34,447 nucleotides of DNA from Bacillus sp. 2B10 (lineage in GTDB: Bacteria > Pseudomonadota > Alphaproteobacteria > Sphingomonadales > Sphingomonadaceae). A program made the translations under genes and the position numbers. The DNA lies in assembly GCA_003946805.1 (NCBI GenBank), contig RPSH01000035.1, positions 1 through 34,447 on the forward strand. The letters run 5' to 3'. The notes beneath the pieces were generated by a model, which searched no databases, was not told the origin of the DNA, and saw only the letters and a list, made by a program, of their open reading frames with translations. The first letter of the stretch is position 1. Every line of letters begins with the position of its first letter. Shown one piece after another: positions 26,527-34,210 of the stretch.

Positions 26527-28140
26527 TCAGCTCACCATTTTCAGCAGCGTCGCGATCAGGTCGGCCTCCGCCGCCGGCTTGTCGGTGCGGATGCGGCTGA
26601 TGCGGGGGAAGCGCATCGCGACGCCCGATTTGTGGCGTTTCGACGCGTGGATCGAATCGAACGCCACTTCGAACACCAACGTCTTTTCGACCTCGCGCAC
26701 CGGGCCGAAGCGGTTGACCGTATGCTGGCGCACGAAGCGGTCGAGGTCCTTCAGCTCGGCATCGGTGAAGCCCGAATAGGCCTTGCCCACCGGCAGCAGC
26801 TCGCCGCCCTCGACCGGATCGGCGGTCCAGCAGCCGAAGGTATAGTCGGAATAGAAAGACGAGCGTTTGCCCGACCCGCGCTGCGCGTACATCATCACGC
26901 AGTCGGCGACGAGCGGATCGCGTTTCCATTTGTACCACAGCCCGACGCGGCGTCCGGCGATATAGGGCGAGTCGCGGCGCTTGAGCATTACGCCCTCGAT
27001 CGCCGAATCGCGGGCGCGCGACCGGAGGTCGGCCAGCGCGGTGAAGTCGGCTGCGTCGATCACACGCGACAGGTCGAAGGTGGTGGGGTCGAGCGCGGCG
27101 ACGAACGTCTCCAGCCGCGCGCGGCGTTCGGTCCACGGGCGTTCGCGCAGGTCTTGCGAGCCGTCGAACAGGATGTCGTAGAGCCGGACGAAGGCGGGGG
27201 ATTCCGCCAGCATCGCCTTCGACACGATTTTTCGCCCCAGCCGCTGTTGCAGCGCGTTGAAGCTGGCGGCACCGGTGTCGTCGGCATGGAGCGCGTCGCC
27301 CTGTCCCAGCCCACGCACCAGCAATTCGCCGTCGAGGACGCCGGGGGTGCGGAACGCGGCGGCGACTTCGGGAAACGCGGCGGTGATGTCGTCGCCCGCG
27401 CGGCTGTAGAGCCGGGTCTCGCCGCCGACATGGACCAGCTGTACCCGGATGCCGTCCCATTTCCATTCGGCGGCATAGTCGGCGAGGTCGACGACGCCGT
27501 CGTCGAGCGGGTGGGCGAGCATGAACGGGCGGAACACCGGCAGGTCGGCGGCGTGCGGCTGTTCGCCGCGCCCCTCGGCCCAGGCGAACAGTTCGGTATA
27601 GGGCGGGACGAGGCCGTGCCACACTTCCTCGACCGCATCGACGTCGAGGCCGAACGCCTGCGCCAGCGCGGTTTTGGCGAGGCGGGCCGATACGCCGACG
27701 CGCAAGCCCCCTGTGGCGAGTTTCAGCAGCGCGAAGCGTTCGTCCGATTCGAGCCGGTCGAGCATGTCCGCCAGCGCGCGCGGCGCGTCGGAGCGCGACA
27801 GGCTGCCCAAGCGGGTGACCACGGCGTCGAGCGTCAGTGGAACGGGATCGGGGACCGCGCCCGGCGGCGGTTCGGGCCACAGTAGCGCGACCGTTTCCGC
27901 CGTGTCGCCCACGAAGTCACGGCTCATCGCGAACAGCACCGGATCGGTGCGTTCGATGATGAGCGTGCGGATCGTCGCCGACTTGACCGCGGGCAGGTCG
28001 AGATCGCCGGTCAGCGCGGCGATCGCCCAGCCCCGGTCGGGATCGGGCGTCTCGCGCAGATAGGCGCCGATCAGCGCCAGCTTGGCGTTGCGCGACCGGG
28101 TGTAGATCAACCGGTCGAGCAGGTCGGCAAAGGCCCGCAT
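26527..28140 (-). CDS. ATP-dependent DNA ligase, cisplatin-damage-response (LigC-like) family
   Basis: Seals DNA nicks using ATP. An N-terminal DNA-binding domain (about 1-200) is followed by the nucleotidyltransferase domain with motif I KWDG (catalytic K227) and IEGVMLKRR, and an OB domain that includes WYKWKRDP. At 537 aa it matches the bacterial family usually encoded beside an exonuclease (Lpr-exo), an Lhr-like helicase and the PdeM phosphoesterase. None of those is in this window, so the gene is separated from its usual partners. It is 10 bases downstream of the DUF1328 gene and probably shares its transcript. Confidence 0.92.
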   Translation of the reverse strand: MRAFADLLDRLIYTRSRNAKLALIGAYLRETPDPDRGWAIAALTGDLDLPAVKSATIRTLIIERTDPVLFAMSRDFVGDTAETVALLWPEPPPGAVPDPVPLTLDAVVTRLGSLSRSDAPRALADMLDRLESDERFALLKLATGGLRVGVSARLAKTALAQAFGLDVDAVEEVWHGLVPPYTELFAWAEGRGEQPHAADLPVFRPFMLAHPLDDGVVDLADYAAEWKWDGIRVQLVHVGGETRLYSRAGDDITAAFPEVAAAFRTPGVLDGELLVRGLGQGDALHADDTGAASFNALQQRLGRKIVSKAMLAESPAFVRLYDILFDGSQDLRERPWTERRARLETFVAALDPTTFDLSRVIDAADFTALADLRSRARDSAIEGVMLKRRDSPYIAGRRVGLWYKWKRDPLVADCVMMYAQRGSGKRSSFYSDYTFGCWTADPVEGGELLPVGKAYSGFTDAELKDLDRFVRQHTVNRFGPVREVEKTLVFEVAFDSIHASKRHKSGVAMRFPRISRIRTDKPAAEADLIATLLKMVS

Positions 28141-28150
28141 CGCGTGCGCG

Positions 28151-28336
28151 TCAGTCGAGCGCGCGCTTCACGCCCTTGCCCGCCAGCAGCCCGAGGACCA
28201 GCAGCACGACGAACACGGCGATCGCGACGAAGAACAGGATCTTGGCAAGGCCGACGAACGCGCCACCGATCCCGCCGAAGCCCAGCGCGCCCATCACCAG
28301 ACCGACCACCAGAAAGATCACCGCCCATTTCAACAT
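28151..28336 (-). CDS. DUF1328 small membrane protein
   Basis: A 61-aa protein with two hydrophobic helices and a glycine-rich turn ([20 protein letters not shown]), the hallmark of the DUF1328/YtjA family. It localises to the inner membrane; its function is unknown, though members are often stress-induced. GGAG eight bases before ATG 28336 fixes the start. An EcfG-like promoter candidate lies 50-75 bases upstream. The ligase gene follows closely. Confidence 0.88.
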   Translation of the reverse strand: MLKWAVIFLVVGLVMGALGFGGIGGAFVGLAKILFFVAIAVFVVLLVLGLLAGKGVKRALD

Positions 28337-28384
28337 GCCATTCGCTCCGTAGCCCGGCGGCGTCGTTGCCGCGATACAGGGGGG

Positions 28385-28409
28385 AGCGCCCGACAGGGGT
28401 TGCGGTTCC
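28385..28409 (-). promoter_or_regulatory. EcfG-type stress promoter candidate for DUF1328-ligase
   Basis: On the minus strand GGAAC (28405-28409), 16 bases, then CGCT (28385-28388). This matches the alphaproteobacterial general-stress consensus GGAAC-N16/17-CGTT with one mismatch and is correctly placed for the 28336 start. Confidence 0.45.
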
Positions 28410-28432
28410 GACCCGGACGGCGCGGGGGCAGC

Positions 28433-28468
28433 AAAAAGCCCGCCGGTGGCGGATGCACCGGCGGGCTT
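28433..28468 (-). terminator. Intrinsic terminator of the Dps gene
   Basis: On the minus strand a GC-rich stem of about 12 base pairs with a 7-base loop is followed by TTTTT. It begins 23 bases after the Dps stop and separates it from the DUF1328-ligase unit. Confidence 0.9.
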
Positions 28469-28490
28469 CGGGTCGCTGGCGGGCGGGAGG

Positions 28491-28982
28491 TCAGCCCTTG
28501 CGGGCGGCCTCGAACAGGAACCATGCGCGTTCCTCGGCCTGGTCGATCCAGTCGTCGGCGAGGCTGCTGGTGGCGGTGTCGCCGGCATCCTCGGCGGCTT
28601 CGCGGGCTTCGCGCAGGCGTTCGACCAGCTTGAGATTGTCGTCGCGCAGTTCGGCGAGCATGTCGTCGGGCTTCACGAAGTCCTTGTCATTGTCCTTGAT
28701 CGCGGTGCGACGCGCGATGTCGCCGATCGAGCGCAGCGTCGTGTTGCCGGTCTTGCGCACGCGCTCGGCGATCACGTCGGTGACCGCGAGGATCTGCGAC
28801 GCCTGATCGTCGAGCATCAGGTGATAGTCGCGGAAATGCGGGCCGGACACGTGCCAGTGGAAGTTCTTGGTCTTCAGATACAGGGTGAAGCAGTCGGCAA
28901 GGGCGGCGTTCAGGCCGTCGGCGACGCTGGCGACCTTGTTGTTGGGCAGGTCGGTGGGCGTGTCGAGCGCGGGGTTGGTCAC
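28491..28982 (-). CDS. dps: Dps-type DNA-binding ferritin-like protein
   Basis: Forms a 12-subunit shell that oxidises and stores iron with hydrogen peroxide and protects DNA in stress. The ferroxidase residues are all present with standard spacing: H42, H54, D58, D69 and E73. The frame is open far upstream, but GTG 28982 has GGAG eight bases before it and yields the normal length of 163 aa. There is no Lys-rich N-terminal tail, so DNA binding may be weak. A terminator follows and a stress-type promoter candidate precedes it. Confidence 0.93.
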   Translation of the reverse strand: MTNPALDTPTDLPNNKVASVADGLNAALADCFTLYLKTKNFHWHVSGPHFRDYHLMLDDQASQILAVTDVIAERVRKTGNTTLRSIGDIARRTAIKDNDKDFVKPDDMLAELRDDNLKLVERLREAREAAEDAGDTATSSLADDWIDQAEERAWFLFEAARKG

Positions 28983-29017
28983 GGCGGGTTCTCCGGCTGG
29001 ATATGATTCGGTTGGGC

Positions 29018-29042
29018 AACGATCGCACCGCCGATTCTTTCC
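29018..29042 (-). promoter_or_regulatory. EcfG-type stress promoter candidate for dps
   Basis: On the minus strand GGAAA (29038-29042), 16 bases, then CGTT (29018-29021), one mismatch from the GGAAC-N16/17-CGTT consensus. It sits 36-60 bases before the GTG start; dps is a typical general-stress gene. Confidence 0.5.
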
Positions 29043-29089
29043 CGCCGCCGTCGCGCAAAATATCCGCTGACGTCGATCGACGCGGTGGA

Positions 29090-29650
29090 TCACAGCAGGC
29101 GCAGCGCGCCGAGGCCAAGGACCGCGCCGGCGATCAGCAACAGGCCGCCGACCACCGGCCGGACCCGGCGTAACGGCAGCGCCAGCCAGCCGCGCTCGCC
29201 CAGCGTCGCCGCGGCGGCGGACAGCGCGCCCGCCGCCAGCGTCGAGCCGACCGCCCCCGCGACCGGATCGGGCGTGCGGGCGACGAGCGCGAAGACGAGG
29301 AACTGGCCACGGTCGCCGAACGCGAGGATCGCCATGCCCAGCAGCCCGGTCAGCCAGCCCGGCAGCCGCCAATGGTCCAGCCGGTCCCTGATCCGCGCCG
29401 CGACCAGCGCCGATCCGCCGGCCGACAGCAGGGCGAGGGCCAGCAGCAGGTTGCGGGCATTGGGGGTCAAATGCGGCGCGACCAGCGCACCCGCCGCCGC
29501 GGCAACCCCGAAGCCGATCGCCTGCGCGACGATGCCGGCGATCGTCGCGCCGCGTCCGTGACGGTCGGCGAGGATCGCGGCGAGCAGCGCCGGCCGGTCG
29601 CCGACCCCCGCCAGCAGGACCGCGACGAACGCGGGAACGAGCGGGTCCAT
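29090..29650 (-). CDS. TMEM165/GDT1-like membrane protein with degenerate motifs
   Basis: A 186-aa protein with about six hydrophobic segments arranged as two repeats, as in the GDT1 family of manganese/calcium exporters (MneA-type in bacteria). The family motif E-x-G-D-(K/R)-(T/S) appears twice but altered: G15-V-G17-D18-R19-P20 and A110-F-G112-D113-R114-G115. Both glutamates that bind the cation are missing while GDR remains. It may transport poorly, transport something else, or have another role. ATG 29650 lies 14 bases after the 94-aa gene, so they are probably co-transcribed. Confidence 0.75.
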   Translation of the reverse strand: MDPLVPAFVAVLLAGVGDRPALLAAILADRHGRGATIAGIVAQAIGFGVAAAAGALVAPHLTPNARNLLLALALLSAGGSALVAARIRDRLDHWRLPGWLTGLLGMAILAFGDRGQFLVFALVARTPDPVAGAVGSTLAAGALSAAAATLGERGWLALPLRRVRPVVGGLLLIAGAVLGLGALRLL

Positions 29651-29664
29651 CGCTGTGGTGGAAA

Positions 29665-29949
29665 TCAGTCGGCGAGGCGTACCGTGCAGACCGCGGCGTA
29701 GGCCTGCGCCGTGGCCGCATCGCTGCGCCCGCAGCGCACGGCTTCGCGGGCCAGCGCGGTCCATTCGCCGATCGAGCGCCGCTCGCCGCGTGCGATCGCT
29801 GCGTCCATGACGGCGAGCACCGACAGCGCGGGCAGGCTGGCTTCGGCAGTGGCGATCGCGCGAATCGCCTCGATCTCGGCAAAGGGGTGGGTACGGCCGC
29901 CAAGGGTCATCGCCCGCTCCGCATCGATATGCACCGACTCGATCCGCAT
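29665..29949 (-). CDS. Hypothetical protein, 94 aa
   Basis: ATG 29949 is preceded by GGAGG five bases upstream, an excellent ribosome binding site, so the gene is likely real although I recognise no family. The product is soluble and Ala-rich; about residues 22-80 look helical ([30 protein letters not shown]). It lies just ahead of the GDT1-like gene and behind an EcfG-like promoter candidate. Confidence 0.75.
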   Translation of the reverse strand: MRIESVHIDAERAMTLGGRTHPFAEIEAIRAIATAEASLPALSVLAVMDAAIARGERRSIGEWTALAREAVRCGRSDAATAQAYAAVCTVRLAD

Positions 29950-29975
29950 CACCGCCTCCCAATCGCCTGATTCAC

Positions 29976-30001
29976 AACATGCCGGCGACAGGTTACGTTC
30001 C
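29976..30001 (-). promoter_or_regulatory. EcfG-type stress promoter candidate for the 94-aa protein and GDT1-like gene
   Basis: On the minus strand GGAAC (29997-30001), 17 bases, then TGTT (29976-29979). It matches GGAAC-N16/17-(C)GTT and ends 27 bases before the start codon at 29949. Confidence 0.5.
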
Positions 30002-30018
30002 GGTGAAGGGCTGCGGCC

Positions 30019-30047
30019 TTGACTCGGCCACGCGATTGCCCCATGCG
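30019..30047 (+). promoter_or_regulatory. Possible promoter of rpmG
   Basis: TTGACT (30019-30024) with CATGCG 17 bases on (30042-30047). The -35 box is good, the -10 poor. It lies about 85 bases before rpmG; a small CCCGC/GCGGG hairpin falls in the leader. Confidence 0.35.
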
Positions 30048-30131
30048 CCCCCAACTTGCAGCAGCCCGCGTCGTGGCGGGTCGCTTTCCATTGTCATTTC
30101 GCGGGCGTCAGGCCCAAGGGGTTTTTGGGTC

Positions 30132-30299
30132 ATGGCAAAGCCGACCACCGTCAAGATCAAGCTCGTCAGCTCGGCCGATACCGGCTTCTTCTATGTCACC
30201 AAGAAGAACCCGCGCAACCAGACCGAGAAGCTGACCTTCCGCAAGTACGATCCCGTCGTGCGCAAGCATGTCGAGTTCAAGGAAGCCAAGATCAAGTAA
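30132..30299 (+). CDS. rpmG: 50S ribosomal protein L33
   Basis: A 55-aa basic protein of the large ribosomal subunit near the E site. The sequence [20 protein letters not shown] and the C-terminal [17 protein letters not shown] are diagnostic. It is the cysteine-free form, lacking both zinc-binding CxxC pairs, as usual in alphaproteobacteria, so it does not respond to zinc supply. It is transcribed alone, with a strong terminator. Confidence 0.97.
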   Translation: MAKPTTVKIKLVSSADTGFFYVTKKNPRNQTEKLTFRKYDPVVRKHVEFKEAKIK

Positions 30300-30335
30300 G
30301 CGCGTCCGGTCCTTGCCGGGCCGGTCCGTTTCGCG

Positions 30336-30374
30336 AAAACCCGCCGGGTGCCGACAGGGCATCCGGCGGGTTTT
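30336..30374 (+). terminator. Strong intrinsic terminator of rpmG
   Basis: A 17-base-pair stem (one G-T pair) with loop GACAG is flanked by an A run on the left and TTTT on the right, so it could act in both directions. It lies 36 bases after the stop codon. Confidence 0.9.
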
Positions 30375-30470
30375 GCGTTGTGGGGGTGTGACGGATGTGT
30401 CGACGCTCGTCCCATCGTCGTCCCGGATCAGTTCCAGGGTAACGGCGTGCAGGTCGGTGCCGCCAACGTC

Positions 30471-30566
30471 CGTCATTCCCGCGAAGGCGGCAATCCATAG
30501 CTACTACCGTTTCGGCAGGAAGGGCGACGTCGGCGCCTATGGACTCCCGCCTACGCGGGAGTGACG
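30471..30566. repeat. Palindromic repeat pair (BIME-like)
   Basis: The ends CGTCATTCCCGCG...CCATAG and CTATGGACTCCCGCC...GAGTGACG are imperfect complements around a central segment of about 40 bases. This is the classic layout of two inverted REP units. It accounts for most of the gap 30375-30601, where I see no gene. Confidence 0.75.
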
Positions 30567-30601
30567 AAAGGGGCGGGTCGCACCCGAAGCCCCAACGCCA
30601 C

Positions 30602-30904
30602 CTACCCCCGCGAATCGCGCCCCGGGTCGCGATCGGCATTGAACGCATCGACCGCGGCGTCATGGCCCGATCCGTTGCTCAGGAACACCAGCGCCATCAG
30701 CACGCCGCCCAGCATCACCGATCCGCCGACCCCGCCCAGCGTCGCGGCGGCGGTCACCCAGTGCATCGAACCGATCCACCACCAGATGCCGGCCAGCGCC
30801 ACCAGCGCCGCGACCACCGACACCCCGGCCATGATCTTGAGCATCCAGCGAAACCGCGCCCACGCAAAGGCGGCATAGTCGGGATCGTCGAGGTCGTTCG
30901 CCAT
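30602..30904 (-). CDS. Small membrane protein, 100 aa, unknown
   Basis: Two hydrophobic segments (about residues 22-45 and 50-76) lie between an acidic N-terminus (MANDLDDPDY) and a charged tail ending DRDPGRDSRG. Aromatic residues cluster at the membrane edge (WWWIGSMHW). No family motif is recognised with confidence. It is divergent from the CBS-domain gene with 86 bases between starts. Confidence 0.7.
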   Translation of the reverse strand: MANDLDDPDYAAFAWARFRWMLKIMAGVSVVAALVALAGIWWWIGSMHWVTAAATLGGVGGSVMLGGVLMALVFLSNGSGHDAAVDAFNADRDPGRDSRG

Positions 30905-30947
30905 GGCTTTTCAATGGGCGCGAAGCGTGGAATTCTCAAGCCGGAGA

Positions 30948-30971
30948 CACGGGCAGGCAAGGCTGCCCGTG
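30948..30971 (+). other. Hairpin in the leader of the CBS-domain gene
   Basis: CACGGGCAG and CTGCCCGTG form a perfect 9-base-pair stem with loop GCAAGG, ending about 10 bases before the ribosome binding site. It may be an operator or an RNA structure affecting translation. Confidence 0.4.
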
Positions 30972-30990
30972 CCGGCGACAGGAGAGGGCG

Positions 30991-31413
30991 ATGACGATCG
31001 CAACGATTTCGGGTGGACGCGACGTGGTGTCGGTAGGCGCCGACCGGCCGGTGCGCGAGGTGGTGGCGCTGCTGGCGCAGCATCGCATCGGCGCGGTGCC
31101 GGTACTGGTCGAGGGACAGGTCGCCGGCATCTTTTCCGAACGCGACATGATCCATGCGCTGGTCGAGGTCGGCGCGGGTGCGCTCGACATGGCCGTCGGC
31201 GAACGGATGACCAGCCCGGCGATCACCGTGACGCCGCAGGTATCGGTGCTGGGCGCGCTGTCGCTGATGACGCAGCGGCGCATCCGCCACCTGCCGGTGG
31301 TCGAGGACGAACGGCTGGTCGGGTTCGTGTCGATCGGCGACCTCGTCAAGCACCGCATCGACGGGATCGAGGCGGAGGCGCGGGCGATGCGCGACTATAT
31401 CCAGCAGGCGTGA
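30991..31413 (+). CDS. CBS-domain pair protein
   Basis: A soluble protein of 140 aa consisting of two CBS motifs (about residues 5-60 and 72-130) that together form one Bateman module, which usually senses adenine nucleotides. The ends of the motifs show GIFSERDMIHAL and GFVSIGDLVKHRI, the expected S-x-x-D pattern for ribose binding. No attached enzyme domain is present, so the partner is unknown. GGAGAG four bases before ATG 30991 sets the start. Confidence 0.92.
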   Translation: MTIATISGGRDVVSVGADRPVREVVALLAQHRIGAVPVLVEGQVAGIFSERDMIHALVEVGAGALDMAVGERMTSPAITVTPQVSVLGALSLMTQRRIRHLPVVEDERLVGFVSIGDLVKHRIDGIEAEARAMRDYIQQA

Positions 31414-31419
31414 GCGCGT

Positions 31420-31470
31420 TTGGAATGCGTCGAGGCGCATTCACGGCACCACCCTTCACCCGCATTCCAA
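31420..31470. other. Inverted repeat with two alternative partners
   Basis: TTGGAATGCG (31420-31429) can pair with CGCATTCCAA (31461-31470) or, over seven bases, with CGCATTC (31436-31442). A CGAGCC-TGC-GGCTCG hairpin follows at 31471-31485. The structure starts 7 bases after the CBS-domain stop and may help end that transcript. Confidence 0.45.
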
Positions 31471-31499
31471 CGAGCCTGCGGCTCGTCGGAACCTTGGCG

Positions 31500-31612
31500 G
31501 GTTTCGCCCGCTCCCCCACCCGGCCACCCACAGCGTATCCTTGATGGGTGGCCGGGTGGGGGAGCGGGCTGGTGCCGCCCGAAACTCGCTCTTTCGCGAG
31601 TTTCCAAACAAC
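31500..31612. repeat. Long-hairpin repeat, copy 2
   Basis: Perfect 24-base arms (31507-31530 and 31545-31568) around a 14-base loop, followed by a side hairpin AAACTCGC-TCTTTC-GCGAGTTT (31582-31603). Arms, loop length and side hairpin correspond to the element at 20320-20424 in the opposite orientation. It lies in the gap between the CBS-domain and glycosyltransferase genes. Confidence 0.9.
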
Positions 31613-31668
31613 CTTTGAGGACAGACGGTGTTGACCGGCAGTTAAGGCCGGCGCGATACAGCGTGTCC

Positions 31669-32685
31669 ATGTCCTCGCCCACGATCGCCGAACACCTCAA
31701 CTGGCACGTCAAGCAGTGGCTGCACCGGCGGCTGGCGCGGCGGGTGCTGACGACGCCGCCGATTCCGCACGGCGACGATGGCGTCATCCTGTTCTCGATG
31801 ATCGGGACGGCGGTGCTGCTGCCCTATCTGGTCGCGGTGAAGTCGCTGCGGCAGCAGCTGGGGCGCGGACGGGTGGTGATCCTAGACGACGGTACGCTGA
31901 CCGCCGGGGATCACGCCGTGCTGGCGCATCACCTGAACGATCCGCGCATCGTCGCGATCGGCGATGTCGATACCGGACCGTGTCCGCGCGGCGGGACGTG
32001 GGAGCGGCTGCTGACGATCCTCGACCTGCGGACCGACGCCTATGTGATCCAGGTCGATTCGGACACGGTGACGCTGGGCGACCTGACCGAGGTGCGCGCG
32101 GCGATCGATGCGGGCCGCGACTTCACCCTGCGCGGCGAGGCGAGCGCCGAGAGCCGCGCGGCGGACGCGATCGCGCGCGACCGGGCCGGCGTCGACCCCC
32201 GGCGTCCCGGCCTGCATGTGCAGGACGCTGCCGAGGCTGCGATCGGATCGGTCGCGATTCCCGGCCATCCCGTGCTGCGATATGTCCGTGGCTGTTCGGG
32301 TTTTGCCGGCTTCGCGCCGGGCGGTCCGGGGCGGGCGCTGGCGGAGGGCTTTTCGCAGGCGATGGACGATGCGATCGGCCGGGCGAGCTGGTCGCGCTGG
32401 GGCAGCGAGCAGGTGACGTCGAACTTCGTCGTCGCCAATGGCCGCGATCCGCTGCTGCTGCCCTATGCCCGCTATCTCAACTTCTGGAACGCCGCGCTGT
32501 TCGGCCGGGCGCATTTTCCGACCGATCCCGCGTTCGTCCACTTCATCGGCACCTATCGCTTCCACGGCGATGCCTATCTGTCGGCGACGCGTACCGCGAT
32601 CGAACGGCTGGGTCAGGACTTGCGCAGCATCGCCCATGCGTCGAGCACGGCGCTGCGGGCGAACAGCCACAGCGACCCGGCATAG
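31669..32685 (+). CDS. Putative glycosyltransferase
   Basis: A 338-aa soluble protein. The segment GRVVILDDGTLTAGDHAVL resembles a nucleotide-sugar binding fold, and AYVIQVDSDTVTLGDL holds a DxD-type metal site (D130-S-D132) as in GT-A enzymes. The C-terminal LNFWNAALFGR and FVHFIGTYRFHG with a late His are also of that type. No membrane segment is present. Donor and acceptor are unknown. ATG 31669 is the first good start after the repeat, though its ribosome binding site is weak. Its 3' end overlaps the opposing flippase gene by 73 bases, and both may belong to surface polysaccharide synthesis. Confidence 0.7.
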   Translation: MSSPTIAEHLNWHVKQWLHRRLARRVLTTPPIPHGDDGVILFSMIGTAVLLPYLVAVKSLRQQLGRGRVVILDDGTLTAGDHAVLAHHLNDPRIVAIGDVDTGPCPRGGTWERLLTILDLRTDAYVIQVDSDTVTLGDLTEVRAAIDAGRDFTLRGEASAESRAADAIARDRAGVDPRRPGLHVQDAAEAAIGSVAIPGHPVLRYVRGCSGFAGFAPGGPGRALAEGFSQAMDDAIGRASWSRWGSEQVTSNFVVANGRDPLLLPYARYLNFWNAALFGRAHFPTDPAFVHFIGTYRFHGDAYLSATRTAIERLGQDLRSIAHASSTALRANSHSDPA

Positions 32686-34082
32686 ACCATGCCGCCGACG
32701 GCGGCCGACAGTGCCAGCATCGGTGCCGGCGACAGGGGGGCGGCAACCCGTGCGGCCAGCGTCACCGCGCCGGCCATCGCCGCGCCCGCGCCGAACGCCG
32801 GCGCGACCGCGCGCAGGAAGGCGCCGGCCGACAGTCCGATCACCGGCAGCGCCCGCGCGGCGACGATCGCCAGCAGCAGCGGGTGCGCGACGATCCACGC
32901 CCCGGCCACCCCCTCGATCCCGAAGCGCGCGCCGATCAGGAACGCGATCGGCAGGATGACCGCGCCGATCGCGGTGGTGCCGGCGGTCGTGCCTGGCCTG
33001 CCCAGCGCATCGACCGCGGGGGGAAACAGCGCCTGCAACGTCATGAACGGCATGGCGAGGCCGAGCAGCACGACCAGCGGCGCGGCCTCCGACCATTTCG
33101 GCCCCAGCGCGATCGCGACCGCCGGCCCGGCCGTCACCGCCAGCCCGACGAAGAACGGTACCGCGATCAGCATCAGCACCCGTACCGACCGCACGAACCC
33201 CTGTGCCACCGCTGCCGGATCGTCGCGCATCTTCGCATAGGCGGAAAAGGCGACCTCGTTGATCGGCGGCACGACCTTGTTCGTGAAGATCTGGGTGAGG
33301 AACAGAGCGGTGGTATAGACGCCGACGGCATGGGCATCGAATGCGCGCCCGGCGACGAGGATGTCGGCCTGGCTCTGCGCGAAGCCGAGCAGGCTCGCGC
33401 CGGCAACGACTCCGCCATAGCGGGCGAGGTGCCCGGCGCCGCGAAAGTCGAAGCTCGGCCACATCCATGCCCGGGCTGCGGTCATCATCCCGATCGCGCG
33501 GGTGGCGAACATCACGGCGGGCGCCAGCACCAGCGTCCACACTCCCAGCCCGGCATAGGCGCCGCCGATCGCCGCAAGGGCTGCCAACAGCGACGACAAC
33601 AGGTTGACCTGCGCCTGCCGGTGGAAATCCATCCGTCGTGCGAGCAGCGCATAGGCGAACGAACTGAATGGCGTGGTGACGTAGAGCAGCGCCTGGACGC
33701 GCAGCAGGTCGGCGACGAACGGCTCGCGGTAATAGGCGGCTGCCAGCGGCGCGAGCAGGAACTGCAATCCACCCAGCAGCAGGTTGAGCATCAGCAACAT
33801 GCCGAACACCTGCCGCTGCTGGTGGCGCGTCACCTCGCCATGCTGGATCAGCGCATTGGCGAGGCCGTGGCCGTTCAGCATGTTGAGCAGCAGCAGCACG
33901 ACCCCGGTCATCGCCACCAGCCCGTAATCGCCCGGCGTCAGCAGCCGGATGACGAGGAAGGTGGAGGCCCATGACACGATCTGGCCGACGATCTGGCTCC
34001 CCGACCGCCAGATGACGGCACGCCGGACCTGATTCTGCAGCGATTCGGCGGGCGGCGCGGTTGATTCGGCGGAAGGTTCCAT
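32613..34082 (-). CDS. Wzx-like polysaccharide/lipid-linked sugar flippase
   Basis: A polytopic inner-membrane protein of 489 aa with about 12-14 hydrophobic segments, of the MATE/MVF-related Polysacc_synt family. The start VIWRSGSQIVGQIVSWASTFLVIRLLTPGDYGL is highly characteristic of WzxC-type exporters of undecaprenyl-linked repeat units. I chose ATG 34082 because the upstream residues of the longer frame (from 34160) are not family-like. There are no neighbouring wzy, wza or initiating transferase genes, so it is not in a complete cluster here. Its stop lies inside the glycosyltransferase gene on the other strand. Confidence 0.88.
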   Translation of the reverse strand: MEPSAESTAPPAESLQNQVRRAVIWRSGSQIVGQIVSWASTFLVIRLLTPGDYGLVAMTGVVLLLLNMLNGHGLANALIQHGEVTRHQQRQVFGMLLMLNLLLGGLQFLLAPLAAAYYREPFVADLLRVQALLYVTTPFSSFAYALLARRMDFHRQAQVNLLSSLLAALAAIGGAYAGLGVWTLVLAPAVMFATRAIGMMTAARAWMWPSFDFRGAGHLARYGGVVAGASLLGFAQSQADILVAGRAFDAHAVGVYTTALFLTQIFTNKVVPPINEVAFSAYAKMRDDPAAVAQGFVRSVRVLMLIAVPFFVGLAVTAGPAVAIALGPKWSEAAPLVVLLGLAMPFMTLQALFPPAVDALGRPGTTAGTTAIGAVILPIAFLIGARFGIEGVAGAWIVAHPLLLAIVAARALPVIGLSAGAFLRAVAPAFGAGAAMAGAVTLAARVAAPLSPAPMLALSAAVGGMVYAGSLWLFARSAVLDAWAMLRKS

Positions 34083-34175
34083 CGACCGACACTGTAACCC
34101 AACCGATTGATGGCGCGTAAACCCGCGGAAATCCGTCGATCTGCAACTTTCTCGACACAAAAGTGCAAAAAGCCG

Positions 34176-34204
34176 TTGACGGTTTCGGCAGGCCCCCGTA
34201 GAGG
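34176..34204 (+). promoter_or_regulatory. rRNA operon promoter
   Basis: TTGACG (34176-34181), 17 bases, TAGAGG (34199-34204), the same architecture and identical -10 box as the tRNA-Leu promoter. The A-rich stretch just upstream (CACAAAAGTGCAAAAAG) could act as an UP element. Transcription should begin near 34211. Confidence 0.7.
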
Positions 34205-34210
34205 CCTGTT

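Noticed and set aside
30375..30601. Possible small gene between rpmG and the membrane protein gene
   Set aside because: Open frames there read through the palindromic repeat at 30471-30566 and have no ribosome binding site.
31882..34158. Long minus-strand frame (758 codons) across the glycosyltransferase and flippase
   Set aside because: It lies in another frame of the flippase and antisense to the glycosyltransferase, and has Arg/Ala/Gly-rich shadow composition. The flippase frame has convincing membrane segments instead.
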